From: an uncultured Bacteroidales bacterium
GTDB lineage: Bacteria > Bacteroidota > Bacteroidia > Bacteroidales > UBA932
Direction of reading: 5' to 3'
Length of the DNA: 8,126 bases
Assembly (NCBI GenBank): GCA_946405485.1
Contig: CAMJHJ010000107.1
Coordinates: 1 to 8,126, forward strand
Shown here: positions 1 to 5,375 of the stretch, piece by piece
Numbering within the stretch: position 1 is the first letter of the stretch
Layout: every line of letters begins with the position of its first letter
The notes under the pieces: model-generated
Seen by the model: only the letters and a program-made list of their open reading frames with translations
Database searches by the model: none
Told to the model about the DNA's origin: nothing
Translations under genes and position numbers: made by a program

Positions 1-714
1 CTAGAGCAGATTCAGCGCCAGCTTGATCATTTTGTCCATCCCAAGGGCCCGCGACTTCGCATCCAGCTCCTCGTGGGTGATCGTATTGTCGCTCACCGTC
101 AGGATCGCCAGCGCCTTCTTGCCGCTCACCGCCGCATTGAAATAAAGGGCGTACGCCTCCATTTCGACCGCCAGCACACCCAGGGCGGGCCATTGTCCCT
201 GATTCGGGCTGGAATTATAGAAGATGTCGGAAGTCATCACATTGCCGACCTCATAGTCCAGGCCCTGCTTTTCCGCCTCCTCGACGGCCTTGCGCAGCAG
301 ACCGAAATCGGCGATTGCCGAAAAATGCCCCGGGATGCCGCGCTCCTTACCGTAGTTGGAGTCGGTGCAGGCGCCTTCCGCGATGACCAGGCTTCCGAGC
401 TTGACGTCGGCCTTGTAGGAGCCGCAGGTGCCGATGCGGATGATGCGGTCCACGCCATAGAAGTTGAACAATTCCCAGGTATAGATGCCGATGGACGGGA
501 TGCCCATGCCGTGCGCCTGCACGGAGACTTTCTTCCCCTTGTAGGTGCCCGTGTAGCCGTAGGCGTTGCGGACGTCGTTGTAGAGGACGGGATCCTTGAG
601 GAAATTCTCCGCGATGTACTTGACGCGGATCGGATCTCCGGCCATGATGACGGTCTTGGCGATGTCGCCGTATTTCGCCGCATTGTGCGGGGTGGGGGTA
701 TTCTTCTTGCTCAT
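1..714 (-). CDS. deoD: Purine nucleoside phosphorylase, DeoD type
   Basis: Catalyses reversible phosphorolysis of purine (deoxy)ribonucleosides to free base plus (deoxy)ribose-1-phosphate in cytosolic purine salvage. The 237-aa product is complete (TAG stop at the very left edge) and matches the usual length of hexameric DeoD enzymes. By alignment from memory with E. coli DeoD, I see the ribose-binding His10 (TPHN), the phosphate loop GDPIR (residues 26-30), Arg49, the RIGTCG phosphate site (93-98), VEMEA (183-187) for ribose binding, and the catalytic pair Asp209 (TVSDN) and Arg222. All key residues appear intact. The start at 714 gives the conserved N-terminal TPHN segment and lies about 23 nt below the expected start point of a good -7 box, so longer frames are unlikely. 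It is divergent from the HIT gene. Family assignment is secure; the exact preference among purine nucleosides is not visible. Confidence 0.96.
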   Translation of the reverse strand: MSKKNTPTPHNAAKYGDIAKTVIMAGDPIRVKYIAENFLKDPVLYNDVRNAYGYTGTYKGKKVSVQAHGMGIPSIGIYTWELFNFYGVDRIIRIGTCGSYKADVKLGSLVIAEGACTDSNYGKERGIPGHFSAIADFGLLRKAVEEAEKQGLDYEVGNVMTSDIFYNSSPNQGQWPALGVLAVEMEAYALYFNAAVSGKKALAILTVSDNTITHEELDAKSRALGMDKMIKLALNLL

Positions 715-743
715 AGTGCGTTGTATTAATCTGTGGATTCACC

Positions 744-751
744 CAAAGATA
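744..751 (-). promoter_or_regulatory. Bacteroidota-type -7 box for deoD
   Basis: The minus strand reads TATCTTTG, an exact match to the Bacteroidota primary-sigma -7 consensus TAnnTTTG. Transcription would begin near position 737, leaving a leader of about 23 nt before the deoD ATG. I see no TTTG/TTG -33 element at the usual 19-21 bp spacing, so the call rests on the -7 box, the position and the AT-rich context. Confidence 0.6.
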
Positions 752-764
752 CGTATTTTTTTCG

Positions 765-772
765 TATTTTTG
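765..772 (+). promoter_or_regulatory. Bacteroidota-type -7 box for the HIT-galM-WYL run
   Basis: The plus strand reads TATTTTTG, matching TAnnTTTG. The expected start point near 779 gives a leader of about 20 nt to the ATG at 799. It lies 13 bp from the opposed deoD box in the same AT-rich 84-bp gap, making this a compact divergent promoter. No clear -33 element is present. Confidence 0.5.
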
Positions 773-798
773 TTTGTAACCGTAATACAAGCGAAACC

Positions 799-1215
799 AT
801 GCCTCAGAATTGCCTCTACTGTCACAACAAGGCCGTGCTTGACTCCCTGATGATCAAGATCGCCGACCTGGAAGTTTCTACCCTCTACCTTTTCAAGGAA
901 CAGACCCATCCGGGACGCTGTGTCGTCGCCTACAAGGACCACATCGGCCAGCAGTTCGAGATCCCGGAGGCGGACTGGGTGAAGTTCATGCTGGACACGC
1001 GCCGGGCCGCCGTGGCCATCGACCGTGCCTTCCACCCGGACAAGATCAATTTCGGCGCTTATTCCGATACGCTCAAGCATGCGCACTGGCATCTGGTCCC
1101 GAAGTACCAGGACGGTCCCGAATGGGGCGGCGTCTTTGCCATGAATCCGAAGCAGACCTACCTGACCGACGAGCAATATGCGGATACCATCGCCCGCATC
1201 CGGGCGGAACTCTGA
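799..1215 (+). CDS. HIT-family nucleotide hydrolase/transferase
   Basis: A 138-aa histidine-triad protein. The signature H-x-H-x-H is at residues 94-98 (KHAHWHLVPKY), which in this superfamily binds the alpha-phosphate and provides the nucleophilic histidine for cleaving nucleoside phosphoramidates, dinucleoside polyphosphates or adenylylated products. An N-terminal CxxC (Cys5, Cys8) resembles the zinc knuckle found in some HIT and GalT-like proteins. A frame start at 733 is open, but it would translate the AT-rich promoter and add a non-conserved stretch, so the ATG at 799 is preferred. The protein is cytosolic, with no signal peptide. The mutarotase gene follows after 14 bp, suggesting co-transcription. 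The substrate cannot be told from sequence, and the branch (Hint, Fhit or other) is uncertain. Confidence 0.88.
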   Translation: MPQNCLYCHNKAVLDSLMIKIADLEVSTLYLFKEQTHPGRCVVAYKDHIGQQFEIPEADWVKFMLDTRRAAVAIDRAFHPDKINFGAYSDTLKHAHWHLVPKYQDGPEWGGVFAMNPKQTYLTDEQYADTIARIRAEL

Positions 1216-1229
1216 TTGTTGAAAGACCT

Positions 1230-2414
1230 ATGAAACATACACTTCTGTGCTTGTCCGCCGCCGTTGCGGCGCTTGTCTCCTGTGCAGAAAAAGCACCTGT
1301 CCTGACGGCATCCGGCCTGGATCTGCAACAATTTATCGCCACCGTTCCTCCCGCTTCAGAGGGGGAACTTGCCTTCGGCTCAGCAGCCGGGAAAGGAGGC
1401 GAGACGGCGCTTTATGTCCTGCGCAACGCAGCCGGGATGGAGGCCTGCATCACCAATTTCGGCGCGCGCCTCGTCTCGCTGATGGTGCCCGACCGTGAAG
1501 GCACCCTGCGCGATGTGGTGCTGGGCTTTGACAATATCGCGACCTACATCGACAATCCTTCGGCGTTCGGTGCCGTGATGGGGCGCTATGCCAACCGCAT
1601 TGGAGGCGGGCGCTTCACCCTCGACGGGCAGGAGTATACGCTGCCGCTCAACAACAACGGTGTCAACTGTATCCACGGCGGGCCGCGCAGCTGGCAGTAC
1701 GCCGTCTTCAACGCCTCGGAGGTGTCCCAGGACCGCCTGGTCCTTGATCTGGTCTCTCCGGCAGGCGAATTCGGATTCCCCGGGGAAGTGCATTTCACGG
1801 TGACTTATGCCCTGACTGTCGCTGGGGAACTGAGGGTCGACTATGAGGCCGTGACGGACGCGCCGACCGTGATCAATGTGACGAACCATTCCTTCTTTAA
1901 TCTGGCCGGTGATCCGACCTGCAAGGTGCTGGACCACCTCCTGACCGTGGACGCCGATCGTATCACGCCCACCGATGACCGTCAAGTCCCGACCGGGGAA
2001 CTGCAGCCGGTCGAGGGCACGCCCTTCGACTTCCGGCAGCCGCGCCTGATCGGGGAAGGAGTTGCGGATCCGGACGACCCGCAGATCGCGATTGCGAAGG
2101 GGTATGACCACAACTTCGTCCTGAATCATCCCGGGGACCTGGGCGTCGCGGCCGCGGTGTGCTGCTGTCCGGCGACGGGCATCGTGCTGACGGTCCATAC
2201 CGACCAGCCGGGCATCCAGGTGTATTCAGCCAATAATGTGAACGGGACGCTGACGGGCAAGGGAGGCGTGCCCCTGCAGGCGCAGACCGCAGTCTGTCTG
2301 GAGACCCAGCATTTCCCGGACAGTCCGAACCGGCCGGAGTTCCCTTCGACGGTCCTGCGGCCCGGGCAGCCGTTTCGGAGTACGACGGTCTTTGCGTTTT
2401 CAGTGACAGAATAG
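1230..2414 (+). CDS. galM: Aldose 1-epimerase (mutarotase), predicted lipoprotein
   Basis: Interconverts alpha and beta anomers of aldoses such as galactose and glucose, feeding sugar uptake and the Leloir pathway. The 394-aa product starts with a lipoprotein signal peptide: a hydrophobic stretch at 4-16 and lipobox LVSC with Cys18, so it should be anchored in the cell envelope, as is common for Bacteroidota mutarotases. GalM-family landmarks are in order: Asn122-Arg123 (YANRIGGGRF), His149 (CIHGG), His220 (VTNHSFFNL, the proposed acid), Asp293 (GYDHNFVL) and Glu358 (CLETQHFPDSPN, the proposed base). The C-terminal FPSTVLRPG segment is also typical. The ATG at 1230 is chosen because it begins the signal peptide; an upstream in-frame start at 1122 lies inside the HIT gene. 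A run of three cysteines (311-313) is unusual for an exported protein. Envelope location and catalysis are inferred from family knowledge. Confidence 0.93.
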   Translation: MKHTLLCLSAAVAALVSCAEKAPVLTASGLDLQQFIATVPPASEGELAFGSAAGKGGETALYVLRNAAGMEACITNFGARLVSLMVPDREGTLRDVVLGFDNIATYIDNPSAFGAVMGRYANRIGGGRFTLDGQEYTLPLNNNGVNCIHGGPRSWQYAVFNASEVSQDRLVLDLVSPAGEFGFPGEVHFTVTYALTVAGELRVDYEAVTDAPTVINVTNHSFFNLAGDPTCKVLDHLLTVDADRITPTDDRQVPTGELQPVEGTPFDFRQPRLIGEGVADPDDPQIAIAKGYDHNFVLNHPGDLGVAAAVCCCPATGIVLTVHTDQPGIQVYSANNVNGTLTGKGGVPLQAQTAVCLETQHFPDSPNRPEFPSTVLRPGQPFRSTTVFAFSVTE

Positions 2415-2438
2415 TCCTGCGGGGCACGGTAGGCGGTC

Positions 2439-3365
2439 ATGGCCACGAAACTCGAGAAATACATCTGGCTGGTGGATACGCTCCGGCGCTCGGGGGGATT
2501 GACCCTGGAGGAACTGGGGCGGGCCTGGGACAGGAGCAGCGTCAATGATACGGGCACGGAGTTGACGGTACGTTCATTCCGCCGCTATTGCCGCGAGATC
2601 GAGGACCGTTTCGGCATCCGGATCCGCTGTGACCGGCATGATTTCACATACACGGTGGAGGAGGAGCCGTCTGGGGAGGGAAGTGTCCAGTCCTGGTTAT
2701 TGGACACGCTGACGGTGGATAATCTGCTCAAGGAGAGCCGGGACTTGCGGACGAGGATCTTGTTTGAACGTATCCCTTCGGGACAACAGTACCTGGCACG
2801 GATCATCGGGGCGATGCGCGACGGGATCGTGCTGGAAATGAAGTATGCGCGTTTCTCGGATGAAGCGGGCTATACGACCTGGCTGCAGCCCTATTTCGTC
2901 AAAGTGTTTGCCCAACGCTGGTATGTGGTGGGACCGACGGGACGTCATCCGGATACGCCGCATGTCTATGCGCTGGACCGGGTCCTGTCGCTGAAGGAGA
3001 CACAGGAACGGTTCATCTATCCTTCCGGCTTCGATCCGGAGGCGTTTTTTGCGGAAAGCTATGGCATTTTCCGCGGGGACGGACCCGCTGTCAGAATCGT
3101 TCTCCGGGCGGGGGAGCGTCAGGCGAAGTATCTGCGTTCGCTGCCGCTGCATCCTTCCCAGCAGGAACTGACTGCCGCCGAAGCTGCCCGGCTTGGTTAT
3201 GAGACCGACCTTTCGTCCTGTTATTTCGTCCTTCGCCTGACTCCGACCCTGGATTTTATCCAATACCTTCTTTCCCAGGGTGACGAGCTGGAGGTGCTGG
3301 CCCCGGACTCCCTGCGCGAGGACATCGGTCGCCGCGCTGCTGCCATCGCCGGGCTGTACTGCTAA
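2439..3365 (+). CDS. WYL-domain transcriptional regulator
   Basis: A 308-aa predicted DNA-binding regulator. Residues about 5-70 form an N-terminal helix-turn-helix/winged-helix region (LEELGRAWDRSS, then TVRSFRRYCREIEDRFGI). Residues about 115-195 form the WYL domain, with the motif as RWYVVG at 160-165, preceded by WLQPYFVK and followed by YALDRVLSL. The C-terminal part (about 215-305) resembles the WYL C-terminal extension (FVLRLTPTLDFIQYLLSQGDELEVLAP). WYL domains are thought to sense ligands, including nucleotides or nucleic acids, and occur in regulators of metabolism, DNA damage and defence. The gene begins 24 bp after the galM stop on the same strand, so it is probably co-transcribed. 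Whether it controls this run or something distant is unknown. No operator could be identified. Confidence 0.85.
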   Translation: MATKLEKYIWLVDTLRRSGGLTLEELGRAWDRSSVNDTGTELTVRSFRRYCREIEDRFGIRIRCDRHDFTYTVEEEPSGEGSVQSWLLDTLTVDNLLKESRDLRTRILFERIPSGQQYLARIIGAMRDGIVLEMKYARFSDEAGYTTWLQPYFVKVFAQRWYVVGPTGRHPDTPHVYALDRVLSLKETQERFIYPSGFDPEAFFAESYGIFRGDGPAVRIVLRAGERQAKYLRSLPLHPSQQELTAAEAARLGYETDLSSCYFVLRLTPTLDFIQYLLSQGDELEVLAPDSLREDIGRRAAAIAGLYC

Positions 3366-3387
3366 GCGAGTGACGCCGCCCCTCATT

Positions 3388-3435
3388 GCGCCCGGCCCAG
3401 CGTTCTGGGGAAGCTCGATAGTTTTTACCGGGCGC
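3388..3435. terminator. Nested inverted repeat between convergent WYL and ridA genes
   Basis: Perfect 8-bp arms GCGCCCGG (3388-3395) and CCGGGCGC (3428-3435) enclose a second hairpin, CCCAG-CGTT-CTGGG (3396-3409). The right arm lies in the last codons of ridA. On the plus strand a TTTTT run (3422-3426) lies inside the outer loop, not directly after a stem, so this is not a textbook intrinsic terminator. Its position between convergent genes makes a bidirectional transcript-end structure plausible. Confidence 0.35.
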
Positions 3436-3802
3436 CGATGCACTCGATCTCGACGCGGGCGCCTTTAGGCAAGTCCTTGACTGCCACGGCGCTGCGGGCC
3501 GGGAACGGTGCGGCAAAGAACTGGGCGTACACCTCATTCATGGCACCGAAGTCCGCCATGTCAGCCAGGAAAACCGTGGTTTTCACGACATTTTTGAGAT
3601 CCAGTCCCGCCGCCTGAAGGATGGCGCGGGCGTTGAGGAGGGACTGACGCGTCTGCTCCGCGACGCCTCCCTCGGGGAAAGCGCCGGTCGCAGGGTCGAT
3701 GGGAAGTTGCCCGGAGACAAAAACGAGGCCTGCGCCGCTGTCTATGGCCTGGCTGTACGGCCCGATCGCAGCGGGCGCTTTTTCAGTGTGGATAGGTTTC
3801 AT
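3425..3802 (-). CDS. ridA: RidA family reactive-intermediate deaminase (YjgF/YER057c/UK114)
   Basis: Hydrolyses reactive enamine/imine intermediates released by PLP-dependent dehydratases, protecting PLP enzymes from 2-aminoacrylate damage. The protein is cytosolic and normally trimeric. The complete 125-aa product has the family's standard length. Visible hallmarks are GPYSQA (14-19), FVSGQLPID (28-36), Arg103 in FPARSAV (the arginine that marks true RidA and contacts the substrate carboxylate) and VEIECIGA at the end with Glu120. The ATG lies in the stop of the upstream transposase (ATGA, 4-bp overlap), giving scope for translational coupling. A separate -7 box about 20 bp upstream indicates that ridA also has its own promoter. 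Convergent with the WYL gene, with a 59-bp gap. Confidence 0.95.
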   Translation of the reverse strand: MKPIHTEKAPAAIGPYSQAIDSGAGLVFVSGQLPIDPATGAFPEGGVAEQTRQSLLNARAILQAAGLDLKNVVKTTVFLADMADFGAMNEVYAQFFAAPFPARSAVAVKDLPKGARVEIECIGAR

Positions 3803-4749
3803 GTCGAATCGTTTTCTTTCTCCAAATATAGCGACTTTTTTTGTCTCAGGATACTTGTAACGGCTTCCCGTTTCATCCTAAATGCACGAGCCAGTTGTGG
3901 TATGGTCGTTTTCATGGTCCTATTTATGTATGGGATCAGGCGCAGTTTCTTTTCTACCGGTAGTTCTCCCACCTGTAGATGGAACCAGCGCAGGCTGACA
4001 TCGTTGACAGAGGCTAGGAATTCCGTATCAGGTTGCCTTCTGCGGGGAGCATCCACCAGTCTCCATTGCATTTCAGCGGGATTGACTGTCCCGATGGTTT
4101 TCATGAAGTAAGCTGGATCGTCGTTGAAGGCCTGTTCCAAATATCGGCTGTCACAGATGCTCGCCGGGATCAGATGGTTCTGTTCATCCAACAACCAGCC
4201 GACTCCTTTCAGTTCATCTCCCGTATGAAGGATCTCTTCCTTCTGCCGTTTGGTCAATTCGGATACCGGTTTGCCGTGGGCCGGTTCTCCTCTGGGACGG
4301 AACATGGCCGAATAGCCGGACCAGGGGTATTCGGCGACGTTGCATCCGTTGTCCAGGGCATTTCGGGGTATGTAGGCGAGTGCGTTACGGACATGCCACT
4401 CATTCTCAAGGACCAAGGCGCTTACGGAAGTGTGTTTCATCGCTTTTTTCTCGCCGTGCTTGCGGCTGAACCACATCGAGTACCGTTTCTTGACCTCTTC
4501 TCCGTATAGATGGGCGTCTTCTTGAGACAAGGCAAGGACGGTCGCATGAAAGTGATTGGAAACGACAGCGTAGATGACGATGATGACGTTTTTCTTTTTG
4601 GCGGCGATGACCATGACCTTTACCATGGCATCATAGTCTTCATCGTCCCGGCAAAGGATGGTGTCTTCCAACCCTTCCAGACAGACGTGGACGGGTTGCA
4701 ACCGTTTCAGACGTCCATCCGGAAGCGTGCGGATCGCAATCCGTTCCAT
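3799..4749 (-). CDS. REP-associated tyrosine transposase-like HUH protein (RAYT/TnpA-REP)
   Basis: A 316-aa member of the Y1 HUH superfamily. The N-terminal catalytic domain (about 1-150) shows the RAYT pattern: VHVCLEGLEDTILCRDDEDYDAM (the counterpart of the YHVTSRGN..FxDDEDY region), the metal-binding HUH as SNHFHATV (His66, Phe67, His68), and the candidate nucleophile Tyr126 in AYIPRNAL followed by YPWSGYSAM (141-149), which corresponds to the typical YIHLNPVRAG...YPWSSY. Such enzymes cleave and join single-stranded DNA at imperfect palindromes. The remaining ~165 residues are an extension whose end (281-303, TTIPQLARAFRMKREAVTSI) looks like a helix-turn-helix, probably for DNA recognition. 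It starts 4 bp after the 117-aa gene and overlaps ridA by 4 bp. Base composition is visibly less GC-rich than the flanking genes. All catalytic residues seem intact. The subclass within the RAYT groups is uncertain. Confidence 0.82.
   Translation of the reverse strand: MERIAIRTLPDGRLKRLQPVHVCLEGLEDTILCRDDEDYDAMVKVMVIAAKKKNVIIVIYAVVSNHFHATVLALSQEDAHLYGEEVKKRYSMWFSRKHGEKKAMKHTSVSALVLENEWHVRNALAYIPRNALDNGCNVAEYPWSGYSAMFRPRGEPAHGKPVSELTKRQKEEILHTGDELKGVGWLLDEQNHLIPASICDSRYLEQAFNDDPAYFMKTIGTVNPAEMQWRLVDAPRRRQPDTEFLASVNDVSLRWFHLQVGELPVEKKLRLIPYINRTMKTTIPQLARAFRMKREAVTSILRQKKSLYLEKENDST
3823..3830 (-). promoter_or_regulatory. -7 box for ridA, inside the RAYT coding end
   Basis: The minus strand reads TATATTTG, an exact TAnnTTTG match in a locally AT-rich stretch. 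Predicted initiation near 3816 leaves a short leader of about 14 nt to the ridA ATG at 3802. The box is inside the last ten codons of the upstream transposase gene. No clear -33 element was found. Confidence 0.5.
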
Positions 4750-4753
4750 GGGG

Positions 4754-5107
4754 CTAACTCTTTACGTCGGAGGGACCGACACCGGGCGGGAAGTCTATGA
4801 CTGTGCCACCTGAACGCTTGAAGGCTTCTTTGGCTTCCGCAATGACCCGGGCAGTCATTCGGGAGGCCTCGTCCAAGTGACGGATCATCTCTTTACGGTT
4901 GACACTGACCGCCAGGTCGGCAATCGCCATCGCGCGAATGACGGCAAGGACACTCTGTTCGTTCCCGCCCCAAAGCGTGGTCATCATGGAAAGTGTGAAT
5001 TGATTGACCAGGTCAGGAATAGCTTCCGGATTCTTTTTTACGTCCAGATCCGTTTCGAAACGGATCTTCTGGTCTCCTGTTCGGATGACCCTCAAGATAG
5101 TTTTCAT
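4754..5107 (-). CDS. Unrecognised 117-aa helical protein, partner of the RAYT gene
   Basis: I do not recognise this family. The 117-aa product has a short N-terminal part that looks like beta strands (MKTILRVIRTGDQKIRFETDLDV), then a mostly helical middle (about 27-97, including NQFTLSMMTTLWGGNEQSVLAVIRAM and an amphipathic Arg/Glu/Ala-rich helix at 79-98), and a Gly/Pro-rich tail (100-117). There is no signal peptide, membrane segment or cysteine. Evidence that it is real: a well-formed promoter 28 bp upstream, the first ATG directly after an AT-rich leader, and a stop only 4 bp before the RAYT start. The tight spacing suggests a protein that works with or regulates the transposase, but that is inference from context only. 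Confidence 0.75.
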   Translation of the reverse strand: MKTILRVIRTGDQKIRFETDLDVKKNPEAIPDLVNQFTLSMMTTLWGGNEQSVLAVIRAMAIADLAVSVNRKEMIRHLDEASRMTARVIAEAKEAFKRSGGTVIDFPPGVGPSDVKS

Positions 5108-5134
5108 AATTTAAGTTTTTCAATAGTTCAAGGT

Positions 5135-5165
5135 CAAAGATAATTTCCCGGGGTCGATCTTGCAA
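5135..5165 (-). promoter_or_regulatory. Promoter of the 117-aa/RAYT unit
   Basis: The minus strand carries TTG (5163-5165), a 20-bp spacer and TATCTTTG (5135-5142), matching both halves of the Bacteroidota consensus. Predicted initiation near 5128 gives a leader of about 20 nt. It is the best-formed promoter in the window and lies only 29 bp from the first copy of the repeat core, so proteins bound to the repeats could affect it. Confidence 0.65.
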
Positions 5166-5194
5166 GAAAAGAAACTGTAATCTTGAAAGAAAAT

Positions 5195-5229
5195 GGGGAA
5201 GGTGGGATAATAGAGCTATTACCTTCCCC
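5195..5229. repeat. 35-bp imperfect palindrome, IR1 (possible terminator on minus strand)
   Basis: GGGGAAGGT (5195-5203) and ACCTTCCCC (5221-5229) are perfect 9-bp inverted arms around 17 nt. Folding can continue on the inside: GGGGAAGG pairs with CCTTCCCC, a one-sided bulge TGGGA (5203-5207) follows, then TAATA (5208-5212) pairs with TATTA (5217-5221) around a 4-nt loop. A stem with a one-sided bulge resembles REP-type palindromes. On the minus strand the hairpin is followed by ATTTTCTTTC (5194-5185), so it could also terminate transcription from the glycoside hydrolase gene. Confidence 0.8.
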
Positions 5230-5269
5230 AGCTAAAATGCAGTACAGTGGCCTGGGTGACCTTTTGGGC

Positions 5270-5304
5270 GGGGAAGGTGTCAGGGCAAAAAATCCACCTT
5301 CCCC
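5270..5304. repeat. 35-bp imperfect palindrome, IR2
   Basis: The same arms GGGGAAGGT (5270-5278) and ACCTTCCCC (5296-5304) recur with the same 17-nt interior, exactly 75 bp downstream of IR1. Here the arms extend one further base pair (GGGGAAGGTG with CACCTTCCCC), but the interior sequence is unrelated to IR1 and shows no long second stem. Its right arm is also the first unit of the 22-bp tandem array. Confidence 0.8.
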
Positions 5305-5370
5305 AAAAGGACCCGGCACCTTCCCCAAACAAGATCTCCACCTTCCCCAAAAGGCCCCAGCTCCTTCCCC
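5296..5370. repeat. 22-bp-period tandem repeat array with ACCTTCCCC core
   Basis: Cores start at 5296, 5318, 5340 and 5362, an exact 22-bp period. The first three are ACCTTCCCC followed by AAAAGG, AAACAA and AAAAGG. The last is a variant, TCCTTCCCCGAG, lying against the hydrolase stop codon. On the minus strand the best-conserved block reads CTTTTGGGGAAGGTG. Variable segments of about 9 nt separate the cores. Repeats this short with variable parts this short do not fit CRISPR. The period is close to two helical turns, which would put bound protein on one DNA face. Confidence 0.8.
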
Positions 5371-5375
5371 GAGAC

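Larger units (their letters stand above)
3799..5370 (-). mobile_element. Candidate REP/RAYT-like locus (transposase, small protein, repeat cluster)
   Basis: This block combines a Y1 HUH transposase of the RAYT type, a tightly linked 117-aa protein, a strong promoter and adjacent imperfect palindromes with matching cores. Known RAYT genes are flanked by the REP palindromes they act on and lack terminal inverted repeats and target duplications; none are seen here either. The lower GC content than the flanks fits acquisition by transfer. The canonical GTAG foot of enterobacterial REPs is not visible, so if this is a REP system it uses a different recognition sequence. The borders are not defined by sequence; I used the gene and repeat limits. 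Confidence 0.4.

Noticed and set aside
733..798. Upstream N-terminal extension of the HIT protein.
   Set aside because: The added residues come from the AT-rich divergent promoter and include both -7 boxes. The CxxC-starting protein from 799 has a normal family length.
2050..2061. GGGGAAGGA within galM and similar GGGGAAGGC near 8087 as further repeat copies.
   Set aside because: They are single near-matches inside GC-rich coding sequence, without flanking conservation, pairing or period. Chance is the simplest explanation.
1380..2198. A 272-aa minus-strand frame opposite galM.
   Set aside because: It is antisense to a clearly conserved mutarotase and has no domain features, so it is a shadow frame.
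5195..5370. CRISPR array.
   Set aside because: Cores are only about 9-13 bp, separated by similarly short segments, two copies are inverted, and there are no cas genes. Period and layout do not fit CRISPR.
5295..5370. G-quadruplex from minus-strand GGGG runs.
   Set aside because: Several GGGG runs exist, but the loops (about 6, 8 and 18 nt) are mostly longer than typical for stable structures. The repeat periodicity explains the runs better.
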